Positions 1 to 6,465 of a DNA stretch of 64,000 bases are shown here, piece by piece. The DNA is from WJMD01 sp964596015. Its GTDB lineage: Bacteria > Joyebacterota > Joyebacteria > Joyebacterales > Joyebacteraceae. Numbering within the stretch: position 1 is the first letter of the stretch; each line of letters begins with the position of its first letter. Made by a program: the position numbers and the translations under genes. Under the pieces are notes generated by a model. The model did no database searches and was not told where the DNA came from. It worked only from the letters and a program-made list of their open reading frames with translations. Location: positions 62,001 to 126,000 of the forward strand of contig CAZQSB010000001.1 of NCBI GenBank assembly GCA_964596015.1, read 5' to 3'.

Positions 1-1142
1 TCGAGCCGCACATCCTCGTCCTCGAGAAGCTCCTCGTACACCCTGTCCGTGTTCGGACGGTGTCCTCTCCGGCCTTCGACGTCGATGCGGAAAAGAACCT
101 CGTCACGTCGCTGCCCGTTCCGCTCGATGCGCCCCTCGAGCTCGGTCGGCTCCCCGGAACGGCCCTCGACGCATTCCACAACGAGGACTGCGCCCTGGGC
201 GATCTCGTGATAGTAGGCGTCGTCGTCATCGTCGATGGTGAAGACGTCGCGGAAGATGATGCGGGGCGCAGCAGGCCGTTCTCTGCCGTCACGGCGCCCC
301 TGGTCACGGTCTCCCCGCCACGGGTCGCCGTACCACCCATGTGGGTCACCGTGCCACGGATCGCCGTGAGGATGGTCGTAGCCCCAACCGAGTCCAGCGA
401 CTCGGAAGCTGATCTGGTCGCACGACCAGCTGCCCGGCCTGTCGTACCACGGCTCGGGAACGGGCCAGACGGGCGGCGACGGAACGACCACGCGGCCGCG
501 GCGGCCCGGCGAGTGCCACGGACCGGGCCGCCCTTCCACGATGACTCGACCCCGGTGAGGACGGCGCGGGGGGACCCATGCGCCTCCTCTGCCGCCGGGC
601 CAGGGAGCTTCGTGAGCGCACGCTACGAGCGTCTCAACGCCACCCGGCCCGGCGATGCGGAGTGAGTACCGTCCGTCTCGAGGGATACGATACGTCCTAT
701 CGGGACGAACGAAACTCGAGCCGGACCACCTGTTCGGGAACAGCACGCGGACTTCGCCATCCGTCGTGTAGTCGATGATCGTCACGTACGCGGAACGGTC
801 GACGCGGAAGAAGACCCAGAGCGGGTCGCCCGGCGCATAGACGCCCCAGGGACCGCGGTCCACCCAGACCTGCACCCTCGGCGCGCCGTGATGGTGCCAG
901 GGGTGACCGTGTTCCCAGTCGCCCCACCCTCCCCACGGGGGCTCAGGCACGACATCGACGCGACCGCGCCGTCCGTCATCCGGATCCTCGACCGCCTCAC
1001 TCCCGCGCCCCTCGGGGCGGGCCTCCTCGACCGCGATGTCCGCGGCCGGGGAGGCCACGCAGAACGAGAGGAGCACAAGGAGTGTGCAGAGTGCGGTACA
1101 GAGGATGTGCCGGTCGCCTGCATTCCGAAGCACAGCTGTCAT
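1..1142 (-). CDS. DUF4384-domain exported protein, C-terminus beyond window
   Basis: Partial gene that enters from the left edge. An open frame of 380 codons without a stop starts at ATG 1142, preceded by an AAGGAGG ribosome site 8 nt upstream. Residues 1-34 form a signal peptide (hydrophobic LCTLLVLLSFCVASPAA). Residues about 90-175 match the DUF4384 pattern seen in exported proteins: 'GVYAPGDPLWVFFRVDRSAY', 'VTIIDYTTDGEVRVLFPNR', then a basic strand and a 'PGGVETLVA' ending. After this comes a Pro/His/Trp/Arg-rich linker with repeated GDPW units (about residues 250-278), then a more ordered acidic C-terminal part. DUF4384 domains usually sit in envelope or protease-associated proteins; the exact role is unknown. 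It lies downstream of a sigma/anti-sigma operon but behind a terminator, so it is probably transcribed separately. Confidence 0.8.
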   Translation of the reverse strand, partial: MTAVLRNAGDRHILCTALCTLLVLLSFCVASPAADIAVEEARPEGRGSEAVEDPDDGRRGRVDVVPEPPWGGWGDWEHGHPWHHHGAPRVQVWVDRGPWGVYAPGDPLWVFFRVDRSAYVTIIDYTTDGEVRVLFPNRWSGSSFVRPDRTYRIPRDGRYSLRIAGPGGVETLVACAHEAPWPGGRGGAWVPPRRPHRGRVIVEGRPGPWHSPGRRGRVVVPSPPVWPVPEPWYDRPGSWSCDQISFRVAGLGWGYDHPHGDPWHGDPHGWYGDPWRGDRDQGRRDGRERPAAPRIIFRDVFTIDDDDDAYYHEIAQGAVLVVECVEGRSGEPTELEGRIERNGQRRDEVLFRIDVEGRRGHRPNTDRVYEELLEDEDVRL

Positions 1143-1315
1143 GAGACCGCCTCCTTCTTTCGAATCCAGGGCCTCAGTGCGCGACGGGGCCGACGAACGA
1201 TCAGTGCCCCTGCGGCAGATTTTGACGCGTGGCGGGCGGCGCTATTCAGTCGACCGGACGACCACAGAGCAGACGCCGCAGTGGACCGCGCGGTCCGACG
1301 GCACGCGCCGGAAAG

Positions 1316-1349
1316 AGACACGCCGGGCGGAGGTTCGCCCGGCGTGTCT
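1316..1349 (-). terminator. Rho-independent-type hairpin
   Basis: Perfect 14-bp inverted repeat (AGACACGCCGGGCG / CGCCCGGCGTGTCT) around a 6-nt loop, 38 nt past the stop of the secreted-protein gene on the minus strand. It is followed on that strand by CTTTC, so the U-tract is weak. It most likely ends the sigma operon before the DUF4384 gene. Confidence 0.6.
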
Positions 1350-1386
1350 TCGCTTGTGACTTGGTTCCGGCGCGCCGGGAAACGCC

Positions 1387-1902
1387 CTATCCGCGCGCGG
1401 AGAGCGCGAGAATGAGCACTCCGCTCTCGATGGGCGGCCCGCCCAAGAGAACGGTGCCCCCGTTCTCCAGACGGATCCTCGTTCGAAGCAGGATCTCGGG
1501 GTCTGTCGGCCTCCGCCCCTCGGGGGTCGGCTGACGGGGAACGTCGCGCGAGAGCGTGACCAGCATCTCGATGCGGCGGCGGTCCTCACCTTCGAAGCGC
1601 TGGGGCTCGACGACCAGCGTGAAGCGACCGGGTATCGCGATGCGCGAGGGTTCACCGAAGGTCGCCTGGGTCTGCATGCGGCCGAGGAAGGCGTAGCGGG
1701 TGTAGGCGAAGAGGCTTGTCAGCTTCTGGGAGTACGCCGCCAACCTTGCGTCGACCCGTGGCTCGTTCTGCGGAGCGGCCACGTCGCGGGCCGTCGTCGA
1801 GGCGCCGATCGAGGTCACCTCCACCCTGATCTCGTCGGCGGAGAAAGCGGGAACGGCGGCGAGGAGAATCGCAGCGGCGGCGAACACGATAGCAGTTCTC
1901 AC
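1387..1902 (-). CDS. Secreted protein of unknown function
   Basis: 171-residue protein with a clear signal peptide (MRTAIVFAAAAILLAAVPAFSA). The mature part is beta-strand-like: 'GRFTLVVEPQRFEGEDRRRIEMLVTL' style segments and a C-terminal 'LENGGTVLLGGPP...GVLILALSARG' block that resembles the end segments of secretin-like or pilus-associated beta domains, but I do not recognise a family. It is the third gene after an ECF sigma factor and its anti-sigma factor (gap 19 nt), so it may be a target or sensor of that system. Function is not assigned. Confidence 0.7.
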   Translation of the reverse strand: MRTAIVFAAAAILLAAVPAFSADEIRVEVTSIGASTTARDVAAPQNEPRVDARLAAYSQKLTSLFAYTRYAFLGRMQTQATFGEPSRIAIPGRFTLVVEPQRFEGEDRRRIEMLVTLSRDVPRQPTPEGRRPTDPEILLRTRIRLENGGTVLLGGPPIESGVLILALSARG

Positions 1903-1921
1903 GTTCCTGGCTCCCCTCTGG

Positions 1922-2461
1922 CTACCTTGCCCCGACGCCGTCCGAACCGGGCCCGGGGCCCGTCTCCTCGGCGAAGACCCAGATGACCGTCATCTCGGGA
2001 TCGTCTGACGTGAAGAACATCGGCGTGTAACCGGAGGTGTACGACTCGATGCTGTCGACGATGCACTCGTTGCCGTCGCCTCCGCCGCGGAGCGCCCCGA
2101 TGGGACCGAGGACGACGAGCGCCAGCACGGCCACGGCGACCGCTCCGACGGTCGCGAGCGCGAGGCGCCGGTCGAGTCTCTGGACCGGCCTCGCCTCAGG
2201 AGAGCGGGCGCGCGTCGACTCGCGATCAACGCGGTCGAGCGCCGCGGAGAGCTCGCGATCGAACTCCCGCCAGCGTCGGTCCGAGACCGGCGGCGGGGTT
2301 GACATCTTCAGAATCCTATCAAACGACCTGATCGAGTCAAGCTCGGCCGCGCACGAGGGGCACTGCTTGATGTGACGCTCGATCCTGGCGCGGCGACGCG
2401 GAGAGAGCTCGCCGTCGACATACGCCGTGAGGTAGCGCGAGATGCGGCACGTGCTGCTCAT
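1922..2461 (-). CDS. Zinc-containing transmembrane anti-sigma factor
   Basis: 179 residues starting at ATG 2461, which overlaps the stop of the sigma gene in an ATGA. The N-terminus carries the ZAS/zf-HC2 signature: Cys5, then His30-x3-Cys34-x2-Cys37 after 'YVDGELSPRRRARIERH'. One hydrophobic segment at about 100-120 (LALATVGAVAVAVLALVVLG) would place the ZAS domain in the cytoplasm and about 55 residues outside. This is the standard layout of membrane anti-sigma factors that hold an ECF sigma factor until a signal arrives. The extracytoplasmic tail contains 'DDPEMTVIWVFAEE', often seen in this type of protein. The partner is the sigma factor encoded directly upstream. Confidence 0.85.
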   Translation of the reverse strand: MSSTCRISRYLTAYVDGELSPRRRARIERHIKQCPSCAAELDSIRSFDRILKMSTPPPVSDRRWREFDRELSAALDRVDRESTRARSPEARPVQRLDRRLALATVGAVAVAVLALVVLGPIGALRGGGDGNECIVDSIESYTSGYTPMFFTSDDPEMTVIWVFAEETGPGPGSDGVGAR

Positions 2462-3096
2462 GGTGTCTCGTTCTCCGTTTCCTCGTCCTCTGTTCCCACG
2501 GCGTTGCCTGCGTCGACGTACGGCGCGAGCATCGCGCGGAGCTTCTTCCGGGCGTAGTGGAGCCGCGACATCACGGTTCCTATCGAACAGCCTACGACCT
2601 CGGCGATCTCCTTGTAGGAGAGCCCCTCGATCTCGTAGAGCACGAACACCGACTTGTGATAGGGCGGCAGCGCGTCGATGGCCCGCTCGATCTGCTCGCC
2701 GAGCTCGCCGCTCAAGGCGCTCTCCGCGGGATCGAGGAACGGGCCGCGCTCCCCGGGAAGCGTGTCGGCGAAGTCCGCGACCTCCTCCGGAACCGAGAGC
2801 GACGCCACCGACCGGGAGTGCTTCCTCGTATAGTCGATGCACGTGTTCATGGCGATCCGGTAGAGCCACGTCGAGAAGCTCGACCGTCCCCCGAAGCTCC
2901 GGATGCCCTTGTAGGCCCGGATGAAGACGTCCTGGGCGAGGTCGAGCGCCAGGTCGGGATCGCGCGCGAAGCGATAGGCGACCGCATAGACGACGTCCTT
3001 GTATCTCTCGATGAGAGCATCGAACGCATCGCGGTCGCCCGCCTGAGCGGCCTTGACCTGCTCGAGGTCGAGTTTCCGCTTGTCTCGCTCAGGCAT
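2458..3096 (-). CDS. ECF-type RNA polymerase sigma factor
   Basis: 212-residue sigma-70 family protein. Region 2 is clear (DRDAFDALIERYKDVVYAVA, then DLAQDVFIRAYKGIRSFGGR and STWLYRIAMNTCIDYTRK, which contact the -10 element and core), followed by a linker and region 4 (LPPYHKSVFVLYEIEGLSYK, then EIAEVVGCSIGTVMSRLHYA, a helix-turn-helix for the -35). It is translationally coupled to the anti-sigma gene and is probably the regulatory half of a membrane-stress or envelope-signal pair. Start ATG 3096 has GGGGGA upstream. Confidence 0.92.
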   Translation of the reverse strand: MPERDKRKLDLEQVKAAQAGDRDAFDALIERYKDVVYAVAYRFARDPDLALDLAQDVFIRAYKGIRSFGGRSSFSTWLYRIAMNTCIDYTRKHSRSVASLSVPEEVADFADTLPGERGPFLDPAESALSGELGEQIERAIDALPPYHKSVFVLYEIEGLSYKEIAEVVGCSIGTVMSRLHYARKKLRAMLAPYVDAGNAVGTEDEETENETP

Positions 3097-3168
3097 GATC
3101 CCCCGCAGCGTTCTTAGACGGGCGCCCCCTCGGGGCTATTCAAGGAAGGATCGCGCGGCGCCGGCGTC

Positions 3169-3192
3169 CAGTGAATGAGGCTCCGCTCACTG
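3169..3192 (-). terminator. Possible hairpin after the phosphomutase gene
   Basis: Inverted repeat CAGTGA / TCACTG with a 12-nt loop, 22 nt past the stop of the phosphomutase gene. The stem is short and there is no U-tract, so termination here is only suggested by position. Confidence 0.25.
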
Positions 3193-3214
3193 TTCGAAGG
3201 CGCTCTCTTCGGGT

Positions 3215-4570
3215 CTAATAGCGGATCTCGCCGAACTCCTCGAGCTTCCCGGTGATGATGTCCCGGATCTCCTCGAGACGCTCCTCGGTCCTCGCTTCGA
3301 ACCGCATGACGATGACCGGCTGCGTGTTGGAGGCCCTCACGAGACCCCAGCCGTCGCCGAAGAGGATCCGCACGCCGTCCACGTCGATGACGTCGTAGTT
3401 CTCGGAGAAGTACTCCACGGCCTTTCTCACCATCTCGAACTTGGTCTCGTCGTCGGTGGTCTCTCCGCGGATCTCGGGGGTCGAGACGTAGGAGGGGATC
3501 GTCGAGACGAGCTTCGAGAGCGGCTTCTCCGACCGGGACAGCATCTGGAGAATGCGCGCGGCCGAGTAGATGGCGTCGTCGAAGCCGAAGTAGTCGTCGG
3601 CGAAGACCATGTGCCCGCTCATCTCGCCGCCCAGCGGCGCGTCGACCTCATGGATCTTCCGCTTGAGCAGCGAGTGACCGGTCTTCCACATGAGCGGTCG
3701 GCCGCCGTGCGCCTCGATGTCCTCGACGAGGGCCTGCGAACACTTGACGTCGAAGACGATGTCGGCTGGACCCTTCTCCAGGACCTCTCTGGCGAGAAGG
3801 GCCAGCATCTTGTCCGCATAGACGACGTCGCCGTTCTCATCGACGGTTCCGACCCGGTCCGCGTCCCCGTCGAAACCGATGCCGATGTCGGCGCCCTCGC
3901 GTTTCACCGCGGCGATGAGGTCTTGAATGTACTCCATCACGGTCGGGTCGGGATGGTGATTCGGGAAGTCGCCGTCGGGCCGGCAGAAGAGCGGGATCAC
4001 GTCGCACCCGAGGCTCTCGATGAGCTCCGCCGCGACGAGGCTGGCGCAGCCGTTCCCGCAGTCGACCACGACCTTCAGGCGGCGGTCGAGAGAGATGCGT
4101 TCGCGGACGGCGTCCGCGTAGCCGCTGAGGACGTCGGCGTCGGAGAGCTCGCCCGTCCCCTTCTCGAAGTCGCGCTCCTCGATGAGCTTCCTGATCGCCT
4201 GGATCTCCTCGCCGAAGACCGAGGCCTTCCTGAGATTCATCTTGAAGCCGTTCATGTCGGGCGGATTGTGGCTGCCCGTGATCATGAGCGCCGCGTCGAC
4301 GGGAAGCTCGAACTCGCTGTAGTACAGAACCGGGGTAGGAACGACCCCGATGTCGATGACGTCCGCGCCCGACGCAGTGATGCCCTTCGTGATGAGAGCG
4401 CGGAAGCGATTGGTCGAGTGCCGCACGTCGCCGCCCAGCGCGACCTTCTTCGCGTCGCGTCTCAGGACATAGGTTCCGAATCCCCTGCCGATGAGCTCGA
4501 CAGTTTCGTCCGTGAGGTCGCGGTCGACGACGCCGCGGATGTCGTACTCCCTGAAGATGTAGTCCTTCAT
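3215..4570 (-). CDS. Phosphomannomutase/phosphoglucomutase
   Basis: 451-residue alpha-D-phosphohexomutase of the AlgC/ManB type, which moves phosphate between C6 and C1 of glucose or mannose for sugar-nucleotide synthesis. Starts with the family's 'IFREYDIRGVVDRDLT'. All four active-site loops are present: phosphoserine loop MITGSHNPPDMNG, metal loop GFDGDADRVG, sugar-specificity loop GEMSGHMVF, and phosphate loop RASNTQPV near the C-terminus. Length matches the family. Ribosome site GAGGGAGA precedes ATG 4570. It lies 12 nt after the preceding membrane-protein gene, so it is likely the last gene of a trpS operon. GEMSGH suggests dual Glc/Man use. Confidence 0.93.
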   Translation of the reverse strand: MKDYIFREYDIRGVVDRDLTDETVELIGRGFGTYVLRRDAKKVALGGDVRHSTNRFRALITKGITASGADVIDIGVVPTPVLYYSEFELPVDAALMITGSHNPPDMNGFKMNLRKASVFGEEIQAIRKLIEERDFEKGTGELSDADVLSGYADAVRERISLDRRLKVVVDCGNGCASLVAAELIESLGCDVIPLFCRPDGDFPNHHPDPTVMEYIQDLIAAVKREGADIGIGFDGDADRVGTVDENGDVVYADKMLALLAREVLEKGPADIVFDVKCSQALVEDIEAHGGRPLMWKTGHSLLKRKIHEVDAPLGGEMSGHMVFADDYFGFDDAIYSAARILQMLSRSEKPLSKLVSTIPSYVSTPEIRGETTDDETKFEMVRKAVEYFSENYDVIDVDGVRILFGDGWGLVRASNTQPVIVMRFEARTEERLEEIRDIITGKLEEFGEIRY

Positions 4571-4582
4571 CGTATCTCCCTC

Positions 4583-5308
4583 TCAGATGCCCAACGCCGT
4601 CATCCAGCCGGCGGAGTCGTCTTCGTCCTCGTCGTCTTCCGGTTCGCTCTGCTGGTCCTCCGGCGGGGCCGCCTCCCCGGCGTCGACGGTGCGACCCGCC
4701 GCCTTCGACAGCTCGTGCACCCACCGGGTGGTGTCCGGAACGTCGAGCCTGAGCGCCCCTGCCTCGCGGCCGGAGAGCTTGAGCTCCAGAACGACGCCGC
4801 CCTCGCCGCGCCTCGTCGTCGCCCCGACGACGGTCTCCGCGTCCGGCTCATCGGGCCTGAAGGGGAAGCGCGACGGCGCGCCACCGGAACCTTCGAGAAT
4901 GTAGACAGCGGCCCTCGAGAGCACGACGGCGCCGCTCTTCCTTCTGCCCGCCTCGCCGTCGGGCGAGACCGTTCTCCAGGAAGCTTCGTCGGACCGCGCA
5001 AGCATGCCCTCCCGCGAGGCGCGCTCCAGCATCTCGCTCCTGGCCCGTTCGTTTCTCACTCGCTTCACGACCTGGGTCAGCACGCCGATGAGCACCGTCG
5101 CCACATACGGGATGGCCGCCCCGGCCCTGCCGAGCTCCGAGAGATCGATGCCCTCAAGGTCGAACTCCGGAATGCCGAACCGGCCGGAACCGGCGACGCG
5201 GTAGACGATGTACGCGAGCGCGAGAACGACGAGCGCGACGATCGCCCAGCGCTCGTCGCGTTCGTGCGCTCTCGATCCTGTTTCTCTCGGGCGCATGCCG
5301 TTCATCAT
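4583..5308 (-). CDS. Membrane-anchored protein of unknown function with acidic tail
   Basis: 241 residues; not a family I recognise. Two hydrophobic stretches near the N-terminus (about 21-40, WAIVALVVLALAYIVYRVAG, and about 63-80) suggest membrane anchoring, followed by a basic segment and a compact beta-rich domain (GAVVLSRAAVYILEG ... GVVLELKLSGREAGALRLDV ... TTRWVHELSKAA) whose strand pattern and final helix recall PH-like/GRAM-like folds, as inference only. The last 30 residues are highly acidic (EPEDDEDEDDSAG). It starts 3 nt after the trpS stop, so translation is probably coupled; ATG codons at 5305 and 5296 are alternative starts. Confidence 0.65.
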   Translation of the reverse strand: MMNGMRPRETGSRAHERDERWAIVALVVLALAYIVYRVAGSGRFGIPEFDLEGIDLSELGRAGAAIPYVATVLIGVLTQVVKRVRNERARSEMLERASREGMLARSDEASWRTVSPDGEAGRRKSGAVVLSRAAVYILEGSGGAPSRFPFRPDEPDAETVVGATTRRGEGGVVLELKLSGREAGALRLDVPDTTRWVHELSKAAGRTVDAGEAAPPEDQQSEPEDDEDEDDSAGWMTALGI

Positions 5309-5311
5309 GAC

Positions 5312-6295
5312 CTATCGGTACCTGACGCCGGTCCTCTCCCTGACCTCTTCCATCGTCTCCGCCGCGAGTTTCCCGGCCCTGTCCGAACCGTCCCTGAGGA
5401 TGTCCCAGACGCCGTCCGGATCGTCCAGGAGGCTGCCCCGCCTCTCCCTGATCGGCGCGATGAGCTCCTTCACGTGCCTCGTGAGGATCCTCTTACAGTC
5501 GAGACAGCCGATCCCGGCGGTTCTGCATCCCCGGGCGCACTGGTCTATCTCCTCCTCGCTCGAGAAGATCCTGTGGTAGTTCATGATGTTGCAGATGTCC
5601 GGGTTGCCGGGGTCCGTCCTTCGCTTCCTGGCGGGGTCGGTCGGCGCTGTCGCGAGTTTCCGCTCGATGACCTCGTCCTCGTCGTCCAGGTAGATGCAGT
5701 TGTCGAGGCTCTTGCTCATCTTGTTGACGCCGTCGAGTCCGAGGACCCTGGCGCCGCTCGAGAGAACCTCTGCGGGCTCCGGGAACGTGTCGCCGAAGAT
5801 GCTGTTGAATCGGCGGGCGATCTCCCGGGTCAGCTCGAGATGAGGAACCTGATCCTCGCCGACGGGAACGATGTCCGAACGGTAGAGCAGGATGTCAGCG
5901 GCCATGAGGACCGGATATCCGAAGAGCCCGAGGTTCACGTTCTCGGGATGCTGCCGCACCTTCTCCTTGAACGTCGGTACGCGTGAGAGACGGCCCATGG
6001 GTGTCACGCAGTTGAGTATCCAGGCCAGCTCCACATGCTCGGGGACCCAGGACTGGACCATCAGGATGCTGCGCTCCGGATCGAGCCCGGCCGCAAGATA
6101 GCTGGCGGCCGCGTCCAGGACCCGGTCTCCCATCTGGGACGGATCGTAGCGGACGGTCATCGCGTGATAGTCGACGATGCCGAAGATCGGCGTGTAGTCG
6201 TCCTGGAGCGAGAGCCACTGCCTGATGGCTCCGAGGTAGTTGCCGATGTGAAGTCGACCGCTGGGCTGGATCCCGCTGAAGAAGTGCCTTGCCAT
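5312..6295 (-). CDS. trpS: Tryptophanyl-tRNA synthetase with [4Fe-4S]-type Cys motif
   Basis: 327-residue class I aminoacyl-tRNA synthetase charging tRNA-Trp. It has the HIGH-type signature (PSGRLHIGNYLGAI) at the N-terminus and KMSKS (GVNKMSKSLDN) in the ATP loop, and the TrpRS-typical 'GYPVLMAADILLYRSDIVPVGEDQ' block. Near the anticodon-binding region cysteines lie at 235, 257, 264 and 267, spacing C-x21-C-x6-C-x2-C, almost the same as the iron-sulfur cluster motif of the Thermotoga maritima enzyme. Start ATG 6295 has GGAGAGC upstream. A promoter with an 18-nt spacer lies about 70 nt upstream, and the two following genes seem to be co-transcribed. Confidence 0.95.
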   Translation of the reverse strand: MARHFFSGIQPSGRLHIGNYLGAIRQWLSLQDDYTPIFGIVDYHAMTVRYDPSQMGDRVLDAAASYLAAGLDPERSILMVQSWVPEHVELAWILNCVTPMGRLSRVPTFKEKVRQHPENVNLGLFGYPVLMAADILLYRSDIVPVGEDQVPHLELTREIARRFNSIFGDTFPEPAEVLSSGARVLGLDGVNKMSKSLDNCIYLDDEDEVIERKLATAPTDPARKRRTDPGNPDICNIMNYHRIFSSEEEIDQCARGCRTAGIGCLDCKRILTRHVKELIAPIRERRGSLLDDPDGVWDILRDGSDRAGKLAAETMEEVRERTGVRYR

Positions 6296-6360
6296 GGGTG
6301 CTCTCCGGGCCGTATTCCCAGGGCGCCCCGGAAAGGGCGCCCGCGTCTCTCGTGGCTGTC

Positions 6361-6390
6361 ATGCTAGCACGCGCCGCGCGCGGTGTTCAA
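6361..6390 (-). promoter_or_regulatory. Predicted promoter of trpS
   Basis: On the minus strand TTGAAC (6390-6385), an 18-nt spacer and TAGCAT (6366-6361). The expected start near 6354 gives a leader of about 59 nt, which includes a GGGCGCC/GGCGCCC hairpin (6321-6342) next to the ribosome site. The leader is too short for a T-box. Confidence 0.5.
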
Positions 6391-6465
6391 CAGCGTCGGG
6401 CTGCATGCGACGGCGGGTCGAAGGTGTCCGGGCTCCGCTCCCGCGGAAAGAGAGGGAACTCTTCC

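Noticed and set aside
60..665. 201-codon plus-strand frame at the left edge
   Set aside because: Antisense to the DUF4384 gene, whose minus frame is open from 1142 to the edge and has a signal peptide, ribosome site and recognisable domain.
6296..6465. T-box or Trp leader regulation of trpS
   Set aside because: Predicted leader is only about 59 nt with one hairpin and no T-box sequence or Trp codon run.
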